A stretch of DNA of 64,000 bases from Lotus japonicus (taxonomy: Eukaryota > Streptophyta > Magnoliopsida > Fabales > Fabaceae): NCBI RefSeq assembly GCF_012489685.1, contig NC_080042.1, forward strand, positions 30,013,158 through 30,077,157, read 5' to 3'. Positions 12,433 through 25,000 of this stretch are shown here, piece after piece; the first letter of the stretch is position 1, and every line of letters begins with the position of its first letter. A program made the position numbers and the translations under genes. The notes beneath the pieces were generated by a model. The model ran no database searches. It had not been told where the DNA came from and saw only the letters and a program-made list of their open reading frames with translations.

Positions 12433-12849
12433 CTAGATAAATAGGAAAGCCCGAGAATGCTTCATGGAGAGAAGTTGAAGGTGGAGAGGACGAATGTCCT
12501 GATCAATTGAGGCTAACCGAGTAGCCAGTTCTTCCTTCAAGGCAACATTCTCCTGGACAGCCTCTTGATCCGCTTCATGGTGATCTTCTTCATATTCCAA
12601 AAGCATGCAAATGCCCTGGAGCTGAGCTTCAATGTCCTCCCGGCGATTGGTCAGACGGAGGAGGTCATTCAGAACTTCTTGAAGGTTCTGAAGACAGTGA
12701 GTCTGATGAGAAGTGAGCCAACATTTCAGAAGAGTCTCAATTTTCTCAAGAGCTTGAGAAATCTGAGAGGAAGAAAGATTAACGCTCCATGGAAAGACTT
12801 GGTCAAATACCAAAGTCTTGAGTTCAGAAATTAAATCGACAGAAGTCAT
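12433..12849 (-). CDS. Element C small downstream ORF (138 aa, coiled coil, function unknown)
   Basis: An uninterrupted frame lying 253 bases downstream of the env-like gene and before the polypurine tract, read in the same direction as gag-pol. The product (MTSVDLISELKTLV...) is predicted largely helical, with heptad-like Leu/Ile spacing (residues about 28-75 and 95-135). It has no signal peptide, membrane segment or zinc motif. I do not recognise the family. In a copia element a third frame beyond the env-like gene is unusual. It could be a separate protein, a remnant of the env-like C-terminus left after a frameshift, or chance. Its integrity next to damaged gag and pol is the reason to list it. 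Confidence 0.4.
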   Translation of the reverse strand: MTSVDLISELKTLVFDQVFPWSVNLSSSQISQALEKIETLLKCWLTSHQTHCLQNLQEVLNDLLRLTNRREDIEAQLQGICMLLEYEEDHHEADQEAVQENVALKEELATRLASIDQDIRPLHLQLLSMKHSRAFLFI

Positions 12850-13102
12850 TCTAGAACTAGAAGGAAGGGAGGATGGAACTGAATGATAAGGAAGTGAATT
12901 GCGTTGTGATGGAGAAGAAAGATTGCGGAGATTATAAGGAGAAAAAGTAACAGAAAATCATGCATAAAACTTATCAAATCATAAAGGCATGTGAGTTACG
13001 AAGAAGACTATGCATTGAATCAGAGAAGAATAAATTAACACAGTCAACATAAATTAAATATAGTCATAACACATAAATGCATGCATGATAGAAGTGAGGG
13101 AT

Positions 13103-14757
13103 TCAGGGCTTGGAAGTGGAGGGAAGGTTGTCCATTAGGTACTTCATGATTGCTTCCATTTTGCCTGAGGACTCTTGAATTTGCTTGCTTTGCTCATTCT
13201 GAACACGTCCTTGTTCCTCAACCATCTGAAATAACCTTTGTTGATCATTCTGAATTCTGTCAATCCGGGCAGCAAGAATTTCAACTTCTGGAGTTGGAGC
13301 AGAGGTAGGAACTTCTGGAGCTTGAGCATGAGGAGCAACTTCAGCATCTGATGACATTGCAATATCAACTTGAGTTGGCCCTTGCTTCTGAACTTCATCA
13401 GCATCTGCATCTTCCAGAATGACTATGCCGTCAGAGCTTTCTTCTGCAACCTCTGCTGAAGGCATCTCAACATCCTCTGAGGTACATTCAGAGAGAACAC
13501 ATGGTTTTTCAGCCATAGCTCTTCTCAAGGGTTCACAAACCTTGTGCAACACTCTCTGCCTCTGCTCATAGGCCCTTTCACATGCATCATGAACTCTGAG
13601 TCTTTTCTCCCTGCTAAGTTGCTTCTGAAGTTCATGACCTTTGCCTTCTGACCATCTCTCAAAGGCAGACCATAGACCATCAACAAGAGAAGCATCAAAC
13701 TGATTATCAGTTACCTGATACAGCCAGTTCAGTCTTCTGGTGGCCTCTTCAGAAAACTCCTGAATGAGTTGAGTGAGACTCTGAGGAAGGAAGGAGGTGG
13801 CCAGGGTCAGAACAGGCTGAGGAGTTCTGGCAGCATTGGAGCTTGAAGCATTTGATTCATCCATGTTCTCTGAAGGAGTGGAATCAATCTCATGGTCCTT
13901 CTCTACGCCTGAGTGATCTGATTCATCCATATGCTCAGCTTCAGAGATAGTATCTGGCCTTTGCCTTGAGGTGACAGTCTTCTCAGGTGAAGTGAAACTC
14001 AGATCCTGTGAGTTGACTGCTGAGTAGTTGGACAAAGACACATAGGAGGTCTCAGCAGCATCTGGAAGCTGATCTTCAAAGTTGGAAGCAATTTGTTGAA
14101 GAGGCTTCACATTGAAAGGCGGTACAAGGATCTGAACATCATCATCCTCTTTTTCTGTCTCAGCAGGGATCTCACCAGTTTGGGTTATGAGGAAGGTGTG
14201 TGAAGTGGATGCAGGCTTGGGAGTGAATTGTTGAACCAAGGTTCTCAGAGTAGCCTCACTTTGAACAATACCTTGAATGAAGGAATTGAAGGGAGGTACT
14301 GGTTCAGTTGGGATGGATGTGGAAGAGGTGTAAATTGGAGTGGAAGGGATGATTGTGGTAGCTGTTTGGATGATTGAAGTAGGAGCTTGAGGTTTAGCTT
14401 GTGTTTGAGTTTGTGTTTCAGGTTGAGTAGGTTCTGTTTGGTTTGAGGTAGGCAGAGAGGTAGATATAGGCAGTGGATGTTCAGGAATAACTACTAAAGC
14501 AGAATCAGAGTTAATGCTTTCAGTAATTACCTTACTAGGACTTCTGATGAATGTGGTTGTGGTAAGTTTTGCAGCTCTTGCTGGATCAGAAGTTCTTTTA
14601 GATCTCCTTTCACGTTGTGCTTCTGAAGCAGGTTCAGAAGCTTGCTCTGCAACTGCCTCTTTCTGCTGAAGGGGACCTTTCAGAGGCAGTTTCCTTCTCC
14701 TCACCAAGTGTACTTCATCAGAATCTGTGGATTCTTCAGCCTCTGAGGATTCCCTTA
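13103..14757 (-). pseudogene. Element C env-like gene, C-terminal part (split by B)
   Basis: Continuation of the frame at 25799-27212 after removal of B and one copy of CCTTA. It is basic at its start (VRRRKLPLKG), then a long Ser/Thr/Pro/Gln-rich stretch with acidic patches. A helical block follows near 13600-13760 (EFSEEATRRLNWLYQV) and a coiled-coil end (IDRIQNDQQRLFQMVEEQ) before the stop at 13103. A disordered middle with a C-terminal coiled coil fits descriptions of SIRE env-like proteins. No membrane anchor was seen. The two halves show no internal stop, so the gene was probably intact when B inserted. Confidence 0.8.
14753..14757. repeat. Target-site duplication of B, left copy (CCTTA)
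   Basis: Identical to 25799-25803 immediately after the right LTR. This perfect five-base pair proves B inserted into C as a unit. Confidence 0.95.
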
Positions 14758-17700
14758 TGTAAGACCCAAGTTTTTAAGCTTATGCTAAGTGAATAAAGTC
14801 TTATTCACGATTAGGGTTGATGTATCGTGAAGGGAAACCTGAACTAGAGTTTACCAAATGAAACAAATATATGAAGGAGAAAGTTCAGGGAAAGTCTGAG
14901 GATTGTATCGAAGTCGATTTAAGTTATAGCACGACTAATATTCGCTTTAAAAACCTAAGACAAGAATCTTAGGAAATAACACTATGTTCCACCCTTGGAA
15001 CACTGTAGGATTTTAGTCCAAAAATCTTCAGAGAAATGTTAGAACTTCTTTTTTTCCATATATCAAAATCGTTTCGAGGCGAAACTCTAAGATCTAAGAA
15101 CGTCCGATTCCAATCATCGGAAGTTTGCCGAAACCGAATCCCTGGTATTTCAAAACCCTAGAATCAACCGACAATGAAGACTTTTTCTATTCAGAGCTTC
15201 AAATGAATATTCCACACGCGTACACCCATTTCTCTTGATGATTTCAATCTTTCTTCCGAAGGAAGTTTTCCATTCCGACATTCGATGCAAAAAGCAACTT
15301 ATCGGGTAAAATAGTTTTACACCGACTATGCTTTAGTTGCCAAAAATATAAGGAGACCTCATTTTAGTTTTGGAATTCTTTCGCCAAAACCTATCTTAGA
15401 ATTCACGGAGAATGACGCCGGAAAAATCAGATTCGCGAAACTTTCATTTTCCCGCGAATTTCCATCTTCTATATATAGCAAACAAGTGAGAAAAAAACAC
15501 AAAACTCCTCCATTTTCTCTCCTCAAGGCCGCGAGTTCATCCAAGGAAGAAGGAAGAAGAATTTTCTTCATTACTTGCTTGATCGTTGATCCGTTAGTTG
15601 CTGCTTCAAGGTTTCGAGGTATAGTCGCTAATCCTTACCTCTGATCGCTTTTTCCATAGCTTTTCTGTAGACTTTTCTGAGCCGATAGTTTATGGGTTTT
15701 TGCAAAACTATCCTGAATCTTTCATTTCTGATTCTAAACCTCTTCCTTACGTGCCCAAGATCACTTCTGCCGGGTTAGATTTTCCGTTATGTCGCCGGAA
15801 TTCCGCCGGAATCAATTTTAGCCTAAAATACCCATTTTTGGAGTTTTTGGAGTAAAGCTTCAACCTTTAGGCAGAAAACTATCGCCTTAGCTTAGTGCTA
15901 GTAGGATTAGTTGTCATAAACGTCGTTGGTGACGTCCCTGCAAAATTTGGTTTTTGGGATTTCAGTTTTGAAAATCCTAAGTTAAAAATCATGACCAAAA
16001 TACCCCTGCGACAGTTTTTGATCCGATAATTTTTCCGAGTTCAGAATACCCTTAGTTACGGCTAATGATAGCATAGGAACCAAGTTTGATGGAAGAAAAA
16101 TCGAGCCCCACAATTACCAAAAGTGGCCAAGCCCTATAGGGGAGGAGGAGGAAAATTTCCTTTTCCAAAAACTTGTCTTTCGCGCTAGATTATCGTACCT
16201 TAGAGTATAGATTACTTCGTGTAACCTTAGTAAGTATCGATAGCTTAGTTTTCGATAGATTCTGATAGTATTTCTGTGACTTTGCTTTAAAGGAACTTTT
16301 GAGGAATTTCCTGAGGAGCAACGCTTTGCTTGTGAGGAAGAGTTAGAAGATAATCCTGGAGAATCTGCAGGTGAGGGCTTCTCACTGAATCTCTAGTTAA
16401 TACTTAGGGTCGATGCTTTCGACATTGTTTACTGTTTATGCACTGGATTGTGTGTGATTGGAAAATGTTTTCTGAGGCTTCGGCTGACAATGTAGATGAT
16501 GCATCTACTGAATGTTTTTGATGAGTGAATTACATGCTAAGTGCCAATTGGGTAATTTAGGATGTGTGGTGCATGCCTTATATGCTAAGTGCTATGTGGT
16601 TATTGCTTAATATATTGATATATGACATGTTGATTGGTTGTGCTGAGTTATTTATACTTATGCAATGAGATCTGAGATTCTGAATGGTGAGAATAGCGGG
16701 CAGGTCATGCCGATTTTATTTTGAGAGTTTTAAGAAAGTTTTATAGGACGAATGAGATTCGGACCTTGTTATGATGTGTATGGATCGAGACATTCTCTGG
16801 AGTCATTTGGGGATTTGGAGATCCCGAGAACTTATAGGATTTGCGATAAGACTAAAAGGATAGTATTTTGTAAAGAAAACTCATAAGACATTAAACAACC
16901 TCTAAATCTTTAATTAATGATAATAAACTCGAAAGGAAGGCGTGGAAGTCAAATCTTAGTTTTGGAAAACGAGAAGTGTCGTCGGATCCCAGTATTGAGA
17001 AAGTTGAGAGGCTTCGAGTATGTAGGTGTTGTGGGGCTGTTGGAGCAGCGTTTGTTGTTGTGCTGTTGGAGCAGCTATGTTGTTGGGCTATCCTGGGGAT
17101 AAGTCCGGGAAACCGTTAGTTTCCGAGAGTGTGATACTCTGTGCTCGTTGAGAAGTTGTGACCCTCGGATTGAGATGAGTCGGATGATTTGGAGATCATC
17201 ATGAGAGAATGTGTGTTGTGGAAAGAAGTGTCTTTTGTCGCAGAATCGACTTTACCTTAGGGTAAGCTTTTAGAGACTTTAATTTAGCTAGAACACGTGG
17301 CGACGTGTCGAGTGAGATTCGGAGACGTTGTTTGACTAATCATCCTGCATTCATGCGACATTAATGGGGTATTAACACAGGACGTACTCTGGACCTCGTC
17401 GGATTCCAAAATGGTCATAAGACCCGGATTTCCGTGTAAGAGCGTTTGTAGACGTCTCTTGTAGCAGACCGAAATGGCAGACCTACGGGTTACGGCTGAT
17501 CTGACTACCGCTGATGTTGGAGTAAGAGGCACGCGGGCCGAAATGGTCCCACCGTGGCTGGTGCTAGGGCTGATCCGTTGATGTCCATCCGTTCCGGATT
17601 GCATATTGGTTGACTGGGTTAACCTGCATATCATTTCATGCAACATGCATACTGACTTAGTTGTCGAATGTGATTGTTATTTGTTAATCCTATTTGGAAC

Positions 17701-18530
17701 ATGTTAAGTGTTTTTATTGTCATTTATGTTCGTTATGGAATATGTAACCCTAGGATGTTATCCCTAGCTATAAGCCTAAGTGGCTATTCTATTATCTGTA
17801 TCTATCGATGTTATTATTTACATAATTCTTTGGAGTTGACCCTCGCGTCTTCTGTGTGTGCTTTGGCGGACAAAGCCCTTTGTCAGATGTCCACGGCGGA
17901 CTAGATCATGATGGTTCACCCTTCGGGGGGAACTAGAGTTGAGATAGTGGAACTGGAGCGCATCGCGGTAGCGAGAGGAGGACGAATGGTGTACTTAGAC
18001 TAGGTCGTTCTGAATTCAGATTCGGACGACGATCATGCTAGCATGTAGGTTTTAGTGCTGGTGTGAGCTCCTCGAGATGGGATTAGTGTAGGAGTAGAGT
18101 CTTAGCTCTGAACATCATTTGTTTTCTTTGGGGACAGGGTAGTTTCCCACCTATAGCTTTTTGTGTGGTTTCTTTACAGGAATCACAGAGAGTTGGTTGG
18201 ACTTAGGAGGTCTTGTTTCAGGCCGATGGGCCAGCTTATTCTCAGTTTGAGGGATGGTGTTGCAGACACTTCACCTTTACTTTCAGTCTGTACATATTTC
18301 CTTCGGGCGCTACACTTTTCTTTCCGTCACTGGAGGTTACTCGTGACGAGGTTGTTACTTACAGCGGGGACTGTATTATATATAGTGCATTAGTTCTGTT
18401 GTTTTTCGCTTTTGGGTTTTATTTAATTCAGTCTTGTCTTAGTTATTATCGAAAAAAAAATATTCACGTTTTTCCGCATTAAGTTTATTTTTGGTTACTA
18501 AAGTGACGCCACCGAAATCGGGGTGTTACA
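14758..18530 (+). repeat. Element B 5' LTR (3773 bp)
   Basis: TGTAAGACCCAAG to CGGGGTGTTACA; it matches 22051-25798 almost base for base. It has extra short segments near 14844 (7 bases) and 16106 (about 20 bases) relative to the 3' copy. Short frames such as 17284-17646 recur at the same LTR position in the other copy simply because the LTRs are duplicates; no coding signal was recognised. Confidence 0.95.
15470..15479 (+). promoter_or_regulatory. Element B LTR TATA box
   Basis: CTATATATAG followed by an A/C-rich stretch and a CT-rich leader (15490-15525). It is repeated in the 3' LTR at 22756-22765. Likely U3/R promoter. Confidence 0.55.
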
Positions 18531-18533
18531 TTG

Positions 18534-18545
18534 TGGTATCAGAGC
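18534..18545 (+). other. Element B primer-binding site
   Basis: TGGTATCAGAGC, an exact tRNA-Met complement three bases after the LTR. Confidence 0.93.
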
Positions 18546-18742
18546 ACGGTCGAGTCTTTCGGGAGTTGTTGGGGAATAGGTCTTCTGTGCTAGGTTGTGT
18601 GACTCTGCAAAGAGTGAAAATTGATTGTCTGCAAGCGATTTTTCGCTTGAAATTGATTGAAGTTATTGCTTACTCATATTGTATAGTTATGCCAGAGACT
18701 ATCTTGTGATGAGTACTAACTGTTTGTTTGACTAAGCATAGG

Positions 18743-19603
18743 ATGGTAAGCCCTGATCGAATGGCAAAGGCGATAGCTACAATGATTGAAGCAATGATGA
18801 ACCAGGCTACTGAGGACGCTTACAGACACGCGGAGGAGGCTGCACGTAGGCAATCTCAACTGCTAAACGAGGTGTCCAAGTACCATCATAATGAGTTGGA
18901 CCGAGTTGGAACTAGGGGACCAGTGAGATCAGGTTCTCAGGAGTACCGACCGTGGAAGCCATACCAGCATCCTGAGGGGAGAGACCCTATTCCAGGATCA
19001 TGCAAGTCGACCACCGCGACTATTGGCCAGGAGGCTGTGTCATGTTTCCGTTGTGGAAAGCTGGGACACTACGCCTTTCAGTGCTCAATGACGGGACCAA
19101 AATGTTGCAGGTGCAAACAACGTGGACATTTGGCCGTGAACTGTAGGACGTTTCAGGCGGGATCGTCTGACAACAAGATGAAGGGCAAGTTTCCTGCCAT
19201 AGCTAGAGGGGCAAGGAAACAAGTGTCATGTTTCAGATGTGGGAAGCCGGGGCACTATGCTAATGCTTGTTCCGACACGAGGCCCAAATGCTATAATTGT
19301 AACCAAATGGGGCATACTGCCGGTCGGTGCAGAGCACCCAAGGTTGAACCAACTGTCAACACTGCTCGTGGTAAGCGTTCTGCGGCTAAAGCAAGAATTT
19401 ACACCATGGACGGTGAGAGAGCTGAGGGGTTTGTCACAGAAGGGCGCAAGAACGATGGTAACCTCCTAACCATTCTTTCTCATTTCAGTATAATATATTC
19501 CATTACTCTCGTAGCGCATGCAACACACCTATCTTACTTATATTGTTTGAGCTTTGACCTTATAGTTATTACGCCTATTAAGACTGTATTTGACCGTTGC
19601 TAG
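18743..19603 (+). CDS. Element B gag-derived nucleocapsid protein with four CCHC zinc knuckles
   Basis: RNA-binding gag product of a non-autonomous element. The start at 18743 (MVSPDRMAKAI) is chosen over 18728 by position after the leader. The N-terminal 50 residues are helical and Ala/Gln-rich; the capsid core present in D gag (WWRSAK, YFPETAR blocks) is absent. Four knuckles follow in two alternating pairs: CFRCGKLGHYAFQC, CCRCKQRGHLAVNC, CFRCGKPGHYANAC, CYNCNQMGHTAGRC. Knuckles 1 and 3 resemble each other, as do 2 and 4, which suggests a duplication of a two-knuckle unit. The stretch PKVEPTVNTARGKR matches the start of D's protease region (33911 onward). After that the frame runs into unrelated sequence, so the last 50 residues are probably not ancestral coding. 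Confidence 0.75.
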   Translation: MVSPDRMAKAIATMIEAMMNQATEDAYRHAEEAARRQSQLLNEVSKYHHNELDRVGTRGPVRSGSQEYRPWKPYQHPEGRDPIPGSCKSTTATIGQEAVSCFRCGKLGHYAFQCSMTGPKCCRCKQRGHLAVNCRTFQAGSSDNKMKGKFPAIARGARKQVSCFRCGKPGHYANACSDTRPKCYNCNQMGHTAGRCRAPKVEPTVNTARGKRSAAKARIYTMDGERAEGFVTEGRKNDGNLLTILSHFSIIYSITLVAHATHLSYLYCLSFDLIVITPIKTVFDRC

Positions 19604-21767
19604 TATTTAGACTATAGAAGTTATACGAGGTTTAGAATGACACGCTAAGCCTAGAAAGTAGCCTTCTACCGATGCGTTTAAAAGGAAGCTAGAAGCTGAA
19701 GAATGAATCTCATAGAGATTTCTTATGGATAGTATACGTATGATGTTGAGGGCGTGCAGTTCCATAGCGGAATCATTGAGGATGTGATGTCAGGGTATTT
19801 GTGATTATTGGATGATAGGAACTCATTGACTGTTCCAGTAGGTTTTTCTAGATTTCCACCTTCGATGTATTAGGCCTGATCAACTTAATATTGAGGGGGT
19901 GATATTCGGAATCACAGCTGGCTATGGACTTTGATAGAAGGATTGGTAAGATTAACTTGATTTGATCGAAGATTAGTTGAATTTGGGAGGAAAGTTTGTA
20001 TTAAGCACTTGATTGTACAAGATTAAGATTTGAACCTTTGGAAGTTGATGATTGTCGTATAGACATTAATTGGTTGGTTCGTGTGATTACTCCAAGTAGA
20101 GGTAGACTAAGTCAAGAGATTTAATGTTGGAAAAATATTAGGTATTTTCTCGGAAGTTATGAAGTCATAGGTTATGTGATTACTGAGTGGAATTGTTAGA
20201 GACCAAATAGGTTGGATTTAATCAGGTTATAGATGATAGCTTGATAGTAGCAAGATTGAGAAGAATTAACTTTGAACTAGATTGTTGTAGTCGAGTTCGA
20301 GGAATAAGTTTTGCTAAGTGCATGATTAATTTGTGGAGACATTATAGTCTTAAGAGATGAATTTTCACTTGAAAAGTGTTGAAGGGTCAAAGGACATTAC
20401 CGATGCAAACTAGATAAAAGTTTAGATTTTAAGCCAGGAAGTTTAACTTGAATGTGTAAGACTTAGAGAATTGTCAGGAGTTTGCTGGAGTGACTAAGTG
20501 TTGAATCAATGATTAAGTTAGAAAAAGAAAGTTTTAGCATAAGTTGAATCCTTGAGGTTGTTGATATGGATTTCAAAGAAAATATGCTCAGATTACTAAG
20601 TGAGATTTACTAAGTTGGATTGGAATCTTAGGGTTAAGATTTACCTTGAGAGTTGAGAATCACGTACGAGTAGGAGATTGGAGATCTGAAGATGAGTTGC
20701 GGATTAAGACCATTGAGGTATAGTATAAGAGAGATCTTGAAGTAAAGAAATTCTGAGTAATGTAGAGTTTTAAGGTTGGTTATAAGTTGGTAATCGATTG
20801 ATGTTGATTATGAGATTGCGGACATAATGAACCATGTGATAAGATTTGAAGGATGTTAGCATAACAAGTTATGACTATGGATATCAGGATCAAGTTATGA
20901 GTGTGAGAGCATGACGACACTTATCAGATCGTTTGTGTAAGCGAAGGAGTTATAGTTTTAAGAAATGGATATTCACTTAAGAAGTATTGAAGGATTAAGG
21001 GCCATTAGAGGACCAAACTTGGTGAAGGTTTAGGTTTTAAATCTATGGATTTCTGTCTAAGGTGTGTAGGACTCGAAGTTTGTCAGAACTTGATTGAGGG
21101 ATTAAGAAGTTGATTGACGAGATGGTGATTGAGATACAGAAAGGAAAGTGCTAGTATTAAGATGAATACTTGAAGTCGTTATATTTGGGCAAGTTTCATA
21201 GAGTTTAAGAGTGAATGGAACCTTGTTATGGATTCTGATGAGGTATACTAGAGTTAACCAATGAATTCTACTAAGTTGAATGAGGATCCTAGGGCTAAGG
21301 TTGACCTAGTGAGCTGAGATTCATGTACGCATAAGGAATTTAGTGGTGTTAGCGGTTACGATAACGGTTAAACCTCGGAAAGTTGAAGGATCGAACGATA
21401 AAATGACTAGTTAAGTCCCTTGGGGTATAGTTATAAGTCGATCTTCTAGGGAATGAGTCTAGTGATGCACTAGGTATTAAGGCTCAAGTCGAGATTTAAT
21501 TTGAATGGTGACTAAGTAGAAGATTGATTTCATGGTGCGAAGGAGGATAATTACGAGGTTGGAAGTGACGTTAATGGACTAGTAAGTTCCAAGGCAATAG
21601 TTCGTCTAGGAGTTATCAAGCGACTGAGTTGAGTTGGACCATGAGTGAACGTCACGAGAACAAGTTGAGCATTCACTTCGGAACATAGAGAGGTACCGAG
21701 TTTCTAATCAGCATTTTGGATGAACAAAAGCAAAGGAGCAAGTGGTTAAGGTTGTGCGATTGCACGA
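19604..21767 (+). other. Element B internal non-coding region
   Basis: About 2.1 kb where D has protease, RT, RNase H and integrase. No RT, RNase H or integrase motif was seen in any frame and stops are frequent. It is AT-rich with many GATTAAG/GAGATT words. It contains a diverged direct duplication, listed separately. Confidence 0.7.
20335..21445 (+). repeat. Diverged direct duplication inside element B
   Basis: Blocks at about 20335-20745 recur in order at about 20950-21445: CTTAAGAGATG / TTTTAAGAAATGG, TTTACTAAGTTGG / TCTACTAAGTTGA, CTTAGGGTTAAG / CCTAGGGCTAAG, TTGAGGTATAGT / TTGGGGTATAGT. The offset is roughly 615-705 bases and grows along the copies, so indels have accumulated. No coding frame is conserved between the copies. 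Confidence 0.65.
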
Positions 21768-22013
21768 ATGCCAACCAATATTGTTTCCAACGGGGACCCG
21801 ACACAAGTGGTCGAACCGGACACCATAGAGCTGGAAGACGATATGTCTTTTGAGACGCCGTCGGTCAACCTTGGGACTAGAAGAGTGAAACGATCGGAGG
21901 GAAAGCAGAGTACCTTAGTGAAAGTTATTTGGAACAAAGACACGAACGGTGCTATATGGGTATTAGAGGAAACAGATCAAGGAATAATATCCGGAGCTTT
22001 TACTGACCCTTAA
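21768..22013 (+). pseudogene. Element B integrase C-terminal (chromodomain-like) remnant
   Basis: An 81-residue frame whose end matches the C-terminus of D integrase: LVKVIWNKDTNGAIWVLEE against LVKVVWNQATGDATWELEN, preceded by LEDDMSF against LKDDLTM and TRRVKRSEGK against TKRLRNKEV, and ending close to the polypurine tract. It is the only pol remnant seen. It shows B derives from a complete chromovirus by internal loss. Confidence 0.75.
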
Positions 22014-22038
22014 GTTTCGAGGTCGAAACTTTCTTTTT

Positions 22039-22050
22039 GGAGGGTAGTAA
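22039..22050 (+). other. Element B polypurine tract
   Basis: GGAGGGTAGTAA directly before the 3' LTR and after the gypsy-style TTTCGAGGTCGAAACTTT block. Positionally equivalent to AAGGGGGGTGG in D. Confidence 0.65.
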
Positions 22051-25000
22051 TGTAAAACCCAAGTTTTTAAGCTTATGCTAAGTGAATAAAGTCTTATTCA
22101 CGATTAGGGTTGATGTATCGTGAAGGGAAACCTGAACTACCAAATGAAACAAATATATGAAGGAGAAAGTTCAGGGAAAGTCTGAGGATTGTATCGAAGT
22201 CGATTTAAGTTATAGCATGACTAATATTCGCTTTAAAAACCTAAGACAAGAATCTTAGGAAATAACACTATGTTCCACCCTTGGAACACTGTAGGATTTT
22301 AGTCCAAAAATCTTCAGAGAAATGTTAGAACTTCTCTTTTTCCATATATCAAAATCGTTTCGAGGCGAAACTCTAGGATCTAAGAACGTCCGATTCCAAT
22401 CATCGGAAGTTTGCCGAAACCGAATCCCTGGTATTTCAAAACCCTAGAATCAACCGACAATGAAGACTTTTTCTATTCAGAGCTTCAAATGAATATTCCA
22501 CACGCGTACACCCATTTCTCTTGATGATTTCAATCTTTCTTCCGAAGGAAGTTTTCCATTCCGACATTCGATGCAAAAAGCAACTTATCGGGTAAAATAG
22601 TTTTACACCGACTATGCTTTAGTTGCCAAAAATATAAGGAGACCTCATTTTAGTTTTGGAATTCTTTCGCCAAAACCTATCTTAGAATTCACGGAGAATG
22701 ACGCCGGAAAAATCAGATTCGCGAAACTTTCATTTTCCCGCGAATTTCCATCTTCTATATATAGCAAACAAGTGAGAAAAAAACACAAAACTCCTCCATT
22801 TTCTCTCCTCAAGGCCGCGAGTTCATCCAAGGAAGAAGGAAGAAGAATTTTCTTCATTACTTGCTTGATCGTTGATCCGTTAGTTGCTGCTTCAAGGTTT
22901 CGAGGTATAGTCGCTAATCCTTACCTCTGATCGCTTTTTCCATAGCTTTTCTGTAGACTTTTCTAAGCCGATAGTTTATGGGTTTTTGCAAAACTATCCT
23001 GAATCTTTCATTTCTGATTCTAAACCTCTTCCTTACGTGCCCAAGATCACTTCTGCCGGGTTAGATTTTCCGTTATGTCGCCGGAATTCCGCCGTAATCA
23101 ATTTTAGCCTAAAATACCCATTTTTGGAGTTTTTGGAGTAAAGCTTCAACCTTTAGGCTGAAAACTATCGCCTTAGCTTAGTGCTAGTAGGATTAGTTGT
23201 CATAAACGTCGTTGGTGACGTCCCTGCAAAATTTGGTTTTTGGGATTTCAGTTTTGAAAATCCTAAGTTAAAAATCATGACCAAAATACCCCTGCGACAG
23301 TTTTTGATCCGATAATTTTTCCGAGTTCAGAATACCCTTAGTTACGGCTAATGATAGCATAGGAACCAAGTTTGATCGAAGAAAAATCGAGGGCCGAGCC
23401 CTATAGGGGAGGAGGAGGAAAATTTCCTTTTCCGAAAACTTGTCTTTCGCGCTAGATTATCGTACCTTAGAGTATAGATTACTTCGTGTAACCTTAGTAA
23501 GTATCGATAGCTTAGTTTTCGATAGATTCTGATAGTATTTCTGTGACTTTGCTTTAAAGGAACTTTTGAGGAATTTCCTGAGGAGCAACGCTTTGCTTGT
23601 GAGGAAGAGTTAGAAGATAATCCTGGAGAATCTGCAGGTGAGGGCTTCTCACTGAATCTCTAGTTAATACTTAGGGTCGATGCTTTCGACATTGTTTACT
23701 GTTTATGCACTGGATTGTGTGTGATTGGAAAATGTTTTCTGAGGCTTCGGCTGACAATGTAGATGATGCATCTACTGAATGTTTTTGATGAGTGAATTAC
23801 ATGCTAAGTGCTAATTGGGTAATTTAGGATGTGTGGTGCATGCCTTATATGCTAAGTGCTATGTGGTTATTGCTTAATATATTGATATATGACATGTTGA
23901 TTGGTTGTGCTGAGTTATTTATACTTATGCAATGAGATCTGAGATTCTGAATGGTGAGAATAGCGGGCAGGTCATGCCGATTTTATTTTGAGAGTTTTAA
24001 GAAAGTTTGATAGGACGAATGAGATTCGGACCTTGTTATGATGTGTATGGATCGAGACATTCTCTGGAGTCATTTGGGGATTTGGAGATCCCGAGAACTT
24101 AAAGGATTTGCGATAAGACTAAAAGGATAGTATTTTGTAAAGAAAACTCATAAGACATTAAACAACCTCTAAATCTTTAATTAATGATAATAAACTCGAA
24201 AGGAAGGCGTGGAAGTCAAATATTAGTTTTGGAAAACGAGAAGTGTCGTCAGATCCCAGTATTGAGAAAGTTGAGAGGCTTCGAGTATGTAGGTGTTGTG
24301 GGGCTGTTGGAGCAGCGTTTGTTGTTGTGCTGTTGGAGCAGCTATGTTGTTGGGCTATCCTGGGGATAAGTCCGGGAAACCGTTAGTTTCCGAGAGTGTG
24401 ATACTCTGTGCTCGTTGAGCAGTTGTGACCCTCGGATTGAGATGAGTCGGATGATTTGGAGATCATCATGAGAGAATGTGTGTTGTGGAAAGAAGTGTCT
24501 TTTGTCGCAGAATCGACTTTACCTTAGGGTAAGCTTTTAGAGACTTTAATTTAGCTAGAACACGTGGCGACGTGTCGAGTGAGATTCGGAGACGTTGTTT
24601 GACTAATCATCCTGCATTCATGCAACATTAATGGGGTATTAACACAGGACGTACTCTGGACCTCGTCGGATTCCAAAATGGTCATAAGACCCGGATTTCC
24701 GTGTAAGAGCGTTTGTAGACGTCTCTTGTAGCAGACCGAAATGGCAGACCTACGGGTTACGGCTGATCTGACTACCGCTGATGTTGGAGTAAGAGGCACG
24801 CGGGCCGAAATGGTCCCACCGTGGCTGGTGCTAGGGCTGATCCGTTGATGTCCATCCGTTCCGGATTGCATATTGGTTGACTGGGTTAACCTGCATATCA
24901 TTTCATGCAACATGCATACTGACTTAGTTGTCGAATGTGATTGTTATTTGTTAATCCTATTTGGAACATGTTAAGTGTTTTTATTGTCATTTATGTTCGT

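Noticed and set aside
17284..17646. 120-residue frame in the B LTR, repeated at 24551-24913
   Set aside because: It is kept in both places only because the LTRs are recent duplicates; no motif, no plausible start context, and it runs against the element's direction.
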